Positions 1 to 5,042 of a stretch of 5,042 nt of DNA are shown piece after piece (positions within the stretch are counted from its first letter, which is position 1; every line of letters starts with the position of its first letter). Location of the stretch: positions 1-5,042 of the forward strand of contig NZ_JBAGBW010000044.1 in assembly GCF_039822205.1 (NCBI RefSeq). Direction: 5' to 3'. A program made the translations under genes and the position numbers. Source of the DNA: Thermodesulfobium sp. 4217-1. GTDB taxonomy: Bacteria > Thermodesulfobiota > Thermodesulfobiia > Thermodesulfobiales > Thermodesulfobiaceae. The notes under the pieces are model-generated. The model was not told the DNA's origin and did no database searches. It saw only the letters and a list, made by a program, of their open reading frames with translations.

Positions 1-42
1 GGTTTTTTATTATTTATTTTCTACGTTCTTTAGGGGGGGTTG

Positions 43-122
43 CTCAATTGCTTTTCAGTGTTTTGACAGCAAAAATTGAGGTTACCTTGGTTTTAGAGTC
101 AATTTGGGGTAACCGAAAGGTT
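43..122. repeat. Alternating complementary arms with a possible switch or pseudoknot fold
   Basis: TCAATT at 44-49, AATTGA at 74-79 and TCAATT at 99-104 form three alternating arms, so the middle one can pair with either neighbour but not both. The left pairing extends to CTCAATT/AATTGAG (43-49 with 74-80). The right one extends to AAATTGA/TCAATTT (73-79 with 99-105). A further 7-bp dyad, GGTTACC at 80-86 with GGTAACC at 108-114, crosses the right pairing in pseudoknot fashion. AACC-GAAA-GGTT at 111-122 is a small hairpin with a GNRA-type loop when read on the plus strand. The arms are visible directly. That they form a functional RNA is only inference, and AT-rich arms this short can arise by chance. 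Confidence 0.35.
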
Positions 123-152
123 TTGATGATTTTTTTAGAGAGGTTTTGTCAG

Positions 153-178
153 GCTTTTTTCAAAAGACCGCAAAAAGC
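153..178. repeat. Short inverted repeat, GCTTTTT / AAAAAGC
   Basis: GCTTTTT at 153-159 is complementary to AAAAAGC at 172-178, with a 12-nt loop. It sits directly beside the stronger 14-bp dyad at 180-212. The right arm could instead pair with GCTTTTT at 225-231, which would enclose the 14-bp hairpin in a larger imperfect cruciform. Confidence 0.4.
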
Positions 179-179
179 A

Positions 180-212
180 TTGCGATGTTTTTTGTTTCAA
201 AAAACATCGCAA
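180..212. repeat. Perfect 14-bp inverted repeat with 5-nt loop
   Basis: TTGCGATGTTTTTT at 180-193 and AAAAAACATCGCAA at 199-212 are exact reverse complements around the loop GTTTC. This is the strongest dyad in the window. It lies about 120 nt past the last stop codon of the minus-strand operon. Read on the minus strand it is followed, after two bases, by CTTTTTG, so it could help end transcription. A perfect stem of this length with a T6/A6 inner half is also typical of bidirectional terminators and of small palindromic repeats. Confidence 0.6.
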
Positions 213-237
213 GAAAAGCGTTAGGCTTTTTTCTTGC
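188..237 (-). terminator. Candidate intrinsic terminator of the polysaccharide operon
   Basis: On the minus strand, GCAAGAAAAAAGC (237-225), a 5-nt loop, and GCTTTTCTTGC (219-209) form a stem of about 11 bp with a 2-nt bulge. GATG follows, then a T6 run at 193-188. Hairpin followed by T-run suits factor-independent termination about 100 nt after the last gene. The 4-nt gap before the T-run and the AT-rich stem weaken the call. This hairpin shares 209-212 with the perfect dyad at 180-212, so the two cannot both form completely. Confidence 0.35.
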
Positions 238-333
238 ACTAAAAGGGACACGCACCCCACACACGCAATCTAAGGGGTCTAGGAGCTTATGTTTGACACC
301 TGGCAATGTTTTTATTACACGGTTAAATGTATT

Positions 334-1020
334 TTAGGATTCATTGTTAGTAACCTTTACAAATATTTTCTTTAAATCTTCTAAAAACTTAATTGGTTCA
401 TTCTTTATAACTTGTCTATAATAATCAAAATCTTGATATCGTTTTTCAAAGTTATTAAAGCAATCCTCTATTTTTTCAATTATCTTAGGTATATTTTCTT
501 CTTTATCTTCAAACTTATACTCCTCTGGAATAGGGACATCTTCAAAAAATGCAGCTGAACCTCTTTTACCAGTTATAACACAACAACCTAATATTGCAGC
601 CTCTCTTGGAATACGATCTTTACCTGGATGATTACCAAAGTCTATATAAACCTTTGCTTTTTGAAGAGTCTCAATTACTTGCTCTCTTGTTATGTTAACT
701 AGGGGTACAAATTTTATATCTCTTGCTGAAGAGATTATTTTCTTGGTAAAAGCAAATCCTTTCTTAGGATTGTATGCTACTATATTTTCTTTTTTAGATA
801 AGATAGTCTCTTTATTTAAGAAATCAGGATTTAGATATTCAGAAAGATAATATAAAGGTTTTAATTCCTTAAACCATTCTAAACCTCTAAAGGAGTTTGT
901 CATATAAAAATCTGTAAGTTTTAGTAAATCATCTTTCTTGTAATCATATTTTTGAACTAATTTATTCAAATGTTTTTCTGAAGTAATATCAAATAACGGT
1001 TGTTTATTTATTAACCTCAT
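334..1020 (-). CDS. C-terminal part of a split GT-B-like putative glycosyltransferase
   Basis: This 228-residue piece looks like the second half of the same protein whose first half is encoded at 1025-1417. I recognise a conserved hypothetical family found in polysaccharide clusters of low-GC Gram-negative bacteria. The visible landmarks are a YYLSEYLNPDFL segment (57-68), KKENIVAYNPKKGFAFTKK (76-94), AKVYIDFGNHPGKDRIPREA (122-141) and an ITGKRGSAA segment (149-157). The IDFGNHPGKDRIPREAA block resembles the C-terminal nucleotide-sugar-binding lobe of GT-B transferases, so the likely role is sugar transfer onto a lipid-linked repeat unit; donor and acceptor are unknown. Independent translation from ATG 1020 looks poor because there is no Shine-Dalgarno sequence just upstream. 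The same frame stays open upstream to a TGA at 1065-1063, through the homopolymers at 1042-1061. I therefore read it as the continuation of a frameshifted gene rather than a separate gene, though coupling across the 4-nt gap is possible. Confidence 0.75.
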   Translation of the reverse strand: MRLINKQPLFDITSEKHLNKLVQKYDYKKDDLLKLTDFYMTNSFRGLEWFKELKPLYYLSEYLNPDFLNKETILSKKENIVAYNPKKGFAFTKKIISSARDIKFVPLVNITREQVIETLQKAKVYIDFGNHPGKDRIPREAAILGCCVITGKRGSAAFFEDVPIPEEYKFEDKEENIPKIIEKIEDCFNNFEKRYQDFDYYRQVIKNEPIKFLEDLKKIFVKVTNNES

Positions 1021-1024
1021 AAAC

Positions 1025-1417
1025 TTATTTATGACTCTCTGAAAAAAAAAATCTTTTTTTTGTCAGCCTGCTAAGATAATAATTGTCTACACTTAAAAAC
1101 CATACACCTTTCCGGATTTTCTTATATTTTTCTAATTGCATAAGGCCATCTAAAATTTCAGGTACTATTAAAATATTTGTGCTATCATCTTCGATAGCTT
1201 GTTGAAGCTTGTATGGAACTTTATAAATCTTATACGCTGGATGCACTGGATTTGAGAACTTACTGCTATCGAAATTATAGTAGTACATAAAAGCTTCTAT
1301 ATTTAAATCATTTACAAGATGGTAACCTAACTGATGCAATAATTCTGGTCCACCTGTAGCAAAATTAGCTGGACAAGCTATGTATATTTTACTATTCTTA
1401 TAAATTTCAACACTCAT
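1025..1417 (-). CDS. N-terminal part of a split GT-B-like putative glycosyltransferase
   Basis: This 130-residue piece starts at ATG 1417 behind a good AGGAG (1427-1423), 8 nt after the stop of the preceding GT2 gene. It begins with a hydrophobic beta strand and a glycine-rich turn, KIYIACPANFATGGPELLHQ (10-29), as at the N-terminal lobe of GT-B folds. It then shows NILIVPEI (81-88) and GVWFLSVDNYYLSRL (104-118), landmarks of the same conserved family as the downstream piece. The family-like sequence ends at LTKKRFFF, exactly at the A8/T10 tracts. The last five residues (SESHK) before TAA 1027-1025 look like out-of-frame tail. Deleting one base in either tract joins it to the downstream piece as one 360-residue protein. 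On its own this half lacks the C-terminal lobe and should be inactive. Confidence 0.75.
   Translation of the reverse strand: MSVEIYKNSKIYIACPANFATGGPELLHQLGYHLVNDLNIEAFMYYYNFDSSKFSNPVHPAYKIYKVPYKLQQAIEDDSTNILIVPEILDGLMQLEKYKKIRKGVWFLSVDNYYLSRLTKKRFFFSESHK
1042..1061 (-). other. Homopolymer frameshift site (A8-G-A-T10 on the coding strand)
   Basis: On the minus strand the coding sequence reads ACAAAAAAAAGA followed by ten T (1051-1042) and CAG. The upstream frame terminates at 1027-1025. The downstream frame is offset by +1 nt, so the region has one base too many (or two too few) for a continuous gene. With 9 T the join reads TKKRFFFQRVINKFM; with 7 A it reads TKKDFFFQRVINKFM. Homopolymers of 8-10 A or T are known hot spots for replication slippage and for RNA polymerase slippage, and are also common sites of assembly or sequencing error. 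Confidence 0.8.
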
Positions 1418-1425
1418 ATTTTCTC

Positions 1426-2379
1426 CTATCTCGTTATATACTCTATTTTTGGGTTTTTAACTAAGCTATCTATACATGCTTTAATATTAATATATTTAAC
1501 CTCTCGAGGTAACTTGAATGTTGAAATAATTGTTTTAAATAGATAGAAAGGATATCTATGTTTGTTATAGAATTTATGAATCCATAACCAATTTCTAACG
1601 TTATAGTAAAATCTCCAGTCACATACTCCATCTGCAGAATAATTTGTCTTAGTTTTATGCACTACGATACTATCTTTAACATATAAACCTAAAAATCCAT
1701 TTCTTGTTATTCTTAATGTATATTCTACATCATCTGCCCATATGAAAAATTCTTTTATTGGAAGACCCACCTCTTTTATTATACTTCTGTTAATTAACAA
1801 CGAAACAAAAGACGCCGATTCTATTAATAATACATTTTTCTCTTCATAAGCGTTAAAAGGAAGATAGTTGACTAATGGTTTTACGTTTGGTATATTCATA
1901 ATATGAGGTGTTTTATCTATCCATAAGACTTTGCTACACATAAAACCAATCTTTCTTTCTTCTAACAAATGGGTTTTTTCTATAAGATTTTCAATAGCTT
2001 TTTCGCTAGCTATTGTATCATCGTCCATCAACCACAACCAATCGTATCCTTTCTCATAACCTCTTTTAACGCCTTCGTAAAAACCGCCTGCCCCACCGGC
2101 ATTTTCATGCATCCTAACATAATGAAATCTTATTGGGTTGTCATCTACTGAGTTTTTGATCTCAGATTCTTTTTCCCATGGCTCATTTAAATTTTTTGGC
2201 GGTAATTCGCTTATATACCCTTTTTCTAATAAAAGCTCTGGGGTACTGTCTGTGGAAGCGTTGTCTATTAGGTATATACCTTGTATAGGTCTTGTTTGTT
2301 TTTTTAAAGATTCTAAACATTCTATTAATAAATCTTTTCTGTTATATGTCACAACTACCGCACAAACTGTATCTTTCAT
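1426..2379 (-). CDS. GT2-family glycosyltransferase, probable galactofuranosyltransferase
   Basis: A 317-residue GT-A fold, family 2 transferase with no membrane segment; it probably acts at the cytoplasmic face of the inner membrane. The nucleotide-binding start is VCAVVVTYNRKDLL (5-18) and IDNASTDST (38-46). An NAGGAGGFYEGVKRGYEKGY stretch (93-112) leads to WLMDDDT (116-122), whose Asp triplet is the metal/UDP-binding DXD. WADDVEY (214-220) supplies the candidate catalytic Asp pair 216-217, and His241 in VVHKTK is a likely metal ligand. The combination of DDD, a second DD and a following His, together with the GGAGGF motif, is the pattern of GlfT-like galactofuranosyltransferases. The gene directly follows glf, which supplies UDP-Galf, so Galf transfer is a strong contextual inference; acceptor and linkage are unknown. 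Its ATG overlaps the glf TGA (ATGA), with a strong GAGGAGAGGG (2393-2384) just upstream inside glf, so translational coupling is likely. A rhamnosyltransferase-like GT2 is the main alternative. Confidence 0.9.
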   Translation of the reverse strand: MKDTVCAVVVTYNRKDLLIECLESLKKQTRPIQGIYLIDNASTDSTPELLLEKGYISELPPKNLNEPWEKESEIKNSVDDNPIRFHYVRMHENAGGAGGFYEGVKRGYEKGYDWLWLMDDDTIASEKAIENLIEKTHLLEERKIGFMCSKVLWIDKTPHIMNIPNVKPLVNYLPFNAYEEKNVLLIESASFVSLLINRSIIKEVGLPIKEFFIWADDVEYTLRITRNGFLGLYVKDSIVVHKTKTNYSADGVCDWRFYYNVRNWLWIHKFYNKHRYPFYLFKTIISTFKLPREVKYINIKACIDSLVKNPKIEYITR

Positions 2380-3524
2380 CTAACCCTCTCCTCAAACACT
2401 TCTAAAGCTCTTTTTACAACATCATCCATGTCATAATATCTGTATTCTGCAAGCCTACCGACAAGTATTAAATTTTTAAATTTTTCTGCCTCTTCTTTGT
2501 ATTTGTTATAAAGTTCTCTGTTTTCTTTAGTAAAAACAGGATAATAAGGAATGTCCTTGTTTGGCTGGTAAGACTTTGGATATTCTTTTAGTATAGTAGT
2601 TTTTTTAGTTTCCACAGGATGTATATGCTTAAACTCAGTAATCCGGGTAAAATCGTAATCGTTCGGATAATTCACTACAGGAGTTTCCTGATAATACTCT
2701 TTATCCCCGGTTTCAAACTTTAGATCTAAACTACGATAAGGCAAGAATCCATATTTAAAATCAAAAAGTTCATCTATCATACCTGTAAATATTAGTTTCC
2801 CTTTAAACTCTTGTCCTATGAAGAAAATCTTTTTGTTTTTAAAGTCTATACTCAACACTTCTTTAAAATCTGTATTCAACATAATTTTTATATTCGGGTG
2901 ATTTAGCATTCTTTCAAATATTTTAGAATATCCTTCTTTTGGCACTGCTTGGTATTTATCAGTAAAGTATCTATTATCTCTACTTATGTAAATTGGTATT
3001 CTTGCCGTTACTTGTGGATCTATTTCTTCTGGCTTTAATCCCCATTGCTTTGCTGTGTAGTTTTTGAATATCTTGTTGTAAACAAAATCTGCTAAAAATC
3101 TTAAATCCTTATCCTCTTCTTTTAAAAGCTCTAAAATAGGCACTTTTGAGTTGTAATCATATTTGTTTATTAGTTTAACCTCTAATGTTTTAGCTAAGTT
3201 CTCCGGAAAGACTTCGTAAAGGGTATTTAGATTAAATGGTATTGACACTTTCTTACCATCTATAAAGGCTAACACTCTATGGTGATAAAGCTCCCAATCT
3301 GTAAAATTTGATAGATAGTCAAATACTTCCTTATAATCTGTATGAAAAAGATGTGGTCCATACTTGTGGACTATTATGTTATTTTCATCTTTGTAATCAT
3401 AGCAGTTTCCGCCAATATGGTTTCTTTTTTCTATTATTAATACTTTTTGATTTAAGATACTGGCTATTCTTTCTACTATAACAGATCCTGATAAACCAGC
3501 GCCTACTGTAATGAAACTAAACAT
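2376..3524 (-). CDS. glf: UDP-galactopyranose mutase
   Basis: A cytosolic flavoenzyme that interconverts UDP-galactopyranose and UDP-galactofuranose using reduced FAD. Its 382 residues match the usual bacterial length of about 365-400. The Rossmann FAD loop GAGLSG lies at 8-13, followed by the acidic end of the second strand, IIEKR (30-34). Then come HIGGNCYD (36-43) and GPHLFHT (56-62). TAKQWG (157-162) and ARIPIY (174-179) carry the expected substrate-pocket Trp and Arg. PYRSLDLKFE (262-271), TRITEFKH (293-300) and LVGRLAEYRYYDMDD (354-368) supply the Arg and Tyr residues that in characterised mutases contact the UDP-Gal phosphates. No key motif is missing, so the gene appears intact. The start at 3524 overlaps the flippase stop by 8 nt and has only a weak binding site, consistent with coupled translation. 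Its presence implies a galactofuranose-containing surface glycan. Confidence 0.97.
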   Translation of the reverse strand: MFSFITVGAGLSGSVIVERIASILNQKVLIIEKRNHIGGNCYDYKDENNIIVHKYGPHLFHTDYKEVFDYLSNFTDWELYHHRVLAFIDGKKVSIPFNLNTLYEVFPENLAKTLEVKLINKYDYNSKVPILELLKEEDKDLRFLADFVYNKIFKNYTAKQWGLKPEEIDPQVTARIPIYISRDNRYFTDKYQAVPKEGYSKIFERMLNHPNIKIMLNTDFKEVLSIDFKNKKIFFIGQEFKGKLIFTGMIDELFDFKYGFLPYRSLDLKFETGDKEYYQETPVVNYPNDYDFTRITEFKHIHPVETKKTTILKEYPKSYQPNKDIPYYPVFTKENRELYNKYKEEAEKFKNLILVGRLAEYRYYDMDDVVKRALEVFEERVR

Positions 3525-4803
3525 TTTTCACATCCAATATAAGAATTATTTTTTTCTGCAAATAAATAAACATCGTGGCTGTAACAAAAATTTCCGAAAT
3601 CAATACAGAAAATGCTGTACCATTAGCTTGATATATTGGAATCAAAATAATGGATAAAATAATATTTATTGCGCTCGCTAATATCAAAATTCTTGAAAAA
3701 GCTTTTTTGTAACCAAATGTTAGCATTGTTTGTATTCCAAATATGTTACTTAGAGCTATTATAAAAGGTAAAAAGGACAAAATCCTTAAAATTACAACCG
3801 ATTCTATGTATTGATTACCAAATAAAATTTTTACAATTAAATTTGCAAAGATAAATATTCCTAAAGATAAAATAAATGTAACACTACCAATTAGAATGGT
3901 TATTTTCTTTATAAACATTATCGCTATTTCTTTTGATTGGTTGGCTAATCTACTAACATACGGATAAATAGTTTGTGAAACAGGACCCAAAAGTCCTTGT
4001 ACTGCTTTTATAATCTTTTCAGCAGCAGAATAATACCCAACAATTGTATTGTTCGTAAATAAACCTAAAATGAAGGTATTGCTAATAGTATATAAACTAA
4101 TTGCAACCGTAGATATAAATATATGCCAACCCTCTTTTAGATGATATTTAATATTTTCAAAAGAAGGTAATATAAATTTTACACCAAAATTTCTAAAAAT
4201 TATCCAAAGACCCAATACACCAGCTAAAATACTGCCTAATGCATTTATTAGTGGCACATACAGGTAATCTGATTCTTTTCTTATAAATACAAATATAGCC
4301 ACGGTAAAAACAAAGCGGGATAGCACATTAAAAATTGTTATATATTTCATTCTTTCTATGCCTTGAAAAAACCAAACTGGAAAAACTACATTACCAATAA
4401 CCAAACCAAATGTAAAAAAATAAAGAAGCCAGTATTTTGAAAACTTTTTAAAAGCAAATACTATTGCAAGCATTACTATAAAAGACAAAACAGCAAAAAG
4501 CATTTGTATTGTAATTACAGAGCTGAAAATTTCTGAAACCTTTTCTTGATTTTCCCTGTGTATAGAAATTTCTCTTGTAGCAGATAGATTAAAACCATAA
4601 TTAGTAAATACTTGAAAATACCCTACAAAAGCTTGTGCAAAAGCTACAAGTCCGTATTTTGACGGACCAAGCACTCTTACTAAATACGGCAGGGTGATCA
4701 AAGGGAAAATATAATTTGCAACCTGCAAAGAATAAAGCGAAAAAAAATTACTCAGTAGCCTTTTCTTATCTTGAGTGTTTGTTAGGCTTTTTATGCTAAA
4801 CAT
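3517..4803 (-). CDS. wzx: Wzx/RfbX-type polysaccharide repeat-unit flippase
   Basis: A 428-residue integral inner-membrane protein of the MOP superfamily (PST/RfbX branch). It is expected to translocate undecaprenyl-linked oligosaccharide units to the periplasm for polymerisation. I count about twelve hydrophobic segments, roughly at 24-43, 46-66, 96-117, 124-147, 157-174, 182-203, 226-248, 255-281, 300-327, 337-358, 367-390 and 396-416. Family signatures are the early NYIFPLITLPYLVRVLGPSK (30-49) with the following YGLVAFAQAF (50-59), NYGFNLSATREIS (68-80), PVWFFQGIERMKYIT (142-156), and the VGYYSAAEKI segment (255-264). The length is typical and no break is seen. The start at ATG 4803 has only an AGG close by as a binding site. 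It lies 23 nt downstream of the Rpn-like remnant, with which it probably shares a transcript. Substrate specificity cannot be read from sequence; glf nearby suggests a Galf-containing unit. Confidence 0.92.
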   Translation of the reverse strand: MFSIKSLTNTQDKKRLLSNFFSLYSLQVANYIFPLITLPYLVRVLGPSKYGLVAFAQAFVGYFQVFTNYGFNLSATREISIHRENQEKVSEIFSSVITIQMLFAVLSFIVMLAIVFAFKKFSKYWLLYFFTFGLVIGNVVFPVWFFQGIERMKYITIFNVLSRFVFTVAIFVFIRKESDYLYVPLINALGSILAGVLGLWIIFRNFGVKFILPSFENIKYHLKEGWHIFISTVAISLYTISNTFILGLFTNNTIVGYYSAAEKIIKAVQGLLGPVSQTIYPYVSRLANQSKEIAIMFIKKITILIGSVTFILSLGIFIFANLIVKILFGNQYIESVVILRILSFLPFIIALSNIFGIQTMLTFGYKKAFSRILILASAINIILSIILIPIYQANGTAFSVLISEIFVTATMFIYLQKKIILILDVKNV

Positions 4804-4826
4804 AACCTAATTTAGATCCCATTTTT

Positions 4827-4991
4827 TTACTGCTCCTCTAAGTCTTTTATCAGTTTTTCTCTATCGTTTGTATTTTTTATTAAAAGTTTTATTTCTTTTG
4901 GCAGAGCAAACTCAATAAAGCTTTTTGCATTTTCCTTGTTTGATATTATGTGTTTGAAAAACTTATCATGAACTTGGTGTATTTCATTCAT
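4827..4991 (-). pseudogene. N-terminal remnant of an Rpn/YhgA-like nuclease-transposase
   Basis: A 54-codon frame, ATG 4991 to TAA 4829-4827. The start IHQVHDKFFKHIISNKENAK (4-23), then SFIEFALPKEI (24-34), matches the N-terminus of the Rpn family, usually written as HDKFFK...N...A..F....LP..I. Full members have roughly 250-320 residues and a PD-(D/E)XK nuclease core. Here the similarity stops after KEIKLLI, and the remaining residues (KNTNDREKLIKDLEEQ) are a charged tail without the catalytic Asp, Glu and Lys. I infer an internal deletion or truncation that left a short, still open relic. It is transcribed with the flippase gene 23 nt downstream. No ribosome binding site is seen; the predicted transcript begins almost at the ATG. 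A short functional protein, such as the internally encoded small proteins reported for some rpn genes, is less likely because this piece is N-terminal. Confidence 0.65.
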
Positions 4992-4998
4992 AAGGCTG

Positions 4999-5027
4999 AT
5001 TTAAACACAACAAATAAGAAATGTCAA
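4999..5027 (-). promoter_or_regulatory. Sigma70-type promoter for the operon
   Basis: On the minus strand a perfect -35 TTGACA (5027-5022) is followed by a 17-nt spacer and TTAAAT (5004-4999), which matches the -10 consensus TATAAT at 4 of 6 positions. Transcription would begin around 4992, essentially at the ATG of the Rpn-like remnant. That message would be leaderless, or the remnant would serve as the 5' leader of the wzx-glf-GT operon. No other equally good promoter was noticed upstream of the genes, but the window ends 15 nt beyond the -35, so further upstream elements are not visible. Confidence 0.55.
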
Positions 5028-5042
5028 ATAAGTAATTTTTGT

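Larger units (their letters stand above)
1..333. other. Gene-free, dyad-rich flank downstream of the operon
   Basis: No coding region here is convincing, although three frames are open over long stretches: plus 3-221, plus 146-337, and minus 333-163 in the frame of the preceding gene. None has a recognisable domain or a good ribosome binding site. The stretch looks different from the gene cluster: it has a run of seven G at 33-39, several short G or C runs between about 245 and 280, and many T6/A6 blocks that form inverted repeats. The 11-mer AGGCTTTTTTC occurs twice, at 151-161 and 223-233. The sequence is better explained as structured non-coding DNA: terminator hairpins, and possibly a dispersed repeat or an RNA element. 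Whether it recurs in the genome cannot be judged from one copy. Confidence 0.6.

Noticed and set aside
63-91. Plus-strand TTGACA at 63-68 as a promoter
   Set aside because: The bases 16-18 nt downstream (around CCTTGG) do not resemble a -10 element.
3-221. Plus-strand frame open from the left edge to TAG at 219-221, as a possible gene end entering the window
   Set aside because: The peptide shows no recognisable motif and runs straight through the dyads. An open frame of about 72 codons is not enough evidence without a homolog.
244-278. Minus-strand GGGGTGCGTGTCCC as a tRNA or tmRNA T-arm
   Set aside because: The loop lacks the TTCRA consensus and no acceptor, anticodon or D arm could be assembled around it.
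293-321. Plus-strand TTGACA at 293-298 as an antisense promoter
   Set aside because: With a 17-nt spacer the -10 position reads TACACG, only 3 of 6 matches, and it would fire into the end of the convergent operon.
1-333. CRISPR array
   Set aside because: Repeats are short inverted arms, not regularly spaced direct repeats with unique spacers. The one repeated 11-mer occurs only twice, and no cas gene is present.
146-337. 63-codon plus-strand frame
   Set aside because: It has no ribosome binding site and spans three inverted repeats. Its composition follows the poly-T/A hairpins, and it overlaps other equally open frames.
1041-1065. Programmed ribosomal frameshift with a classic -1 slippery heptamer
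   Set aside because: The downstream frame needs +1 (or -2), not -1, and no stimulatory stem or internal Shine-Dalgarno was seen. Replication or transcription slippage is the better explanation.
1969-2383. Two plus-strand frames (1969-2151 and 2138-2383)
   Set aside because: Both lie antisense within the well-supported GT2 gene and encode no recognisable domain.

Overview
This window is most likely one end of a surface-polysaccharide (O-antigen or capsule type) gene cluster from an AT-rich bacterium. All supported genes lie on the minus strand and are transcribed from right to left. The proteins are rich in Lys, Glu, Ile, Phe and Tyr. The closest-looking family members I can recall come from low-GC Gram-negative lineages such as Campylobacterota and thermophilic Aquificota. 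That placement is a weak inference, because no rRNA or housekeeping gene is present to anchor it.

In transcription order, the right edge carries a good sigma70-type promoter (TTGACA, 17-nt spacer, TTAAAT). It is followed almost at once by a 54-codon remnant of an Rpn/YhgA-like PD-(D/E)XK nuclease-transposase. Next come a Wzx/RfbX-type polysaccharide flippase, UDP-galactopyranose mutase (glf), and a GT-A family 2 glycosyltransferase whose motifs resemble galactofuranosyltransferases. Last is a GT-B-like putative glycosyltransferase split into two reading frames. The wzx/glf genes overlap by 8 nt and the glf/GT2 genes by 4 nt (ATGA). The GT2 stop lies 8 nt before the next start. This fits a single operon.

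The functional logic is coherent. Glf converts UDP-Galp to UDP-Galf, the GT2 enzyme probably adds Galf to a lipid-linked oligosaccharide, the split enzyme probably adds another sugar, and Wzx flips the finished repeat unit across the inner membrane.

The most notable point is the last gene. Its two halves meet at a homopolymer double tract (8 A then 10 T on the coding strand). Removing one base restores a 360-residue protein. This could be phase variation, transcriptional slippage, a recent pseudogene or a sequencing error.

The left 333 bases hold no gene I can support. They are packed with inverted repeats, including a perfect 14-bp hairpin, an overlapping second hairpin and an alternating three-arm motif. 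They may contain the operon terminator and part of a small repeat element or structured RNA.
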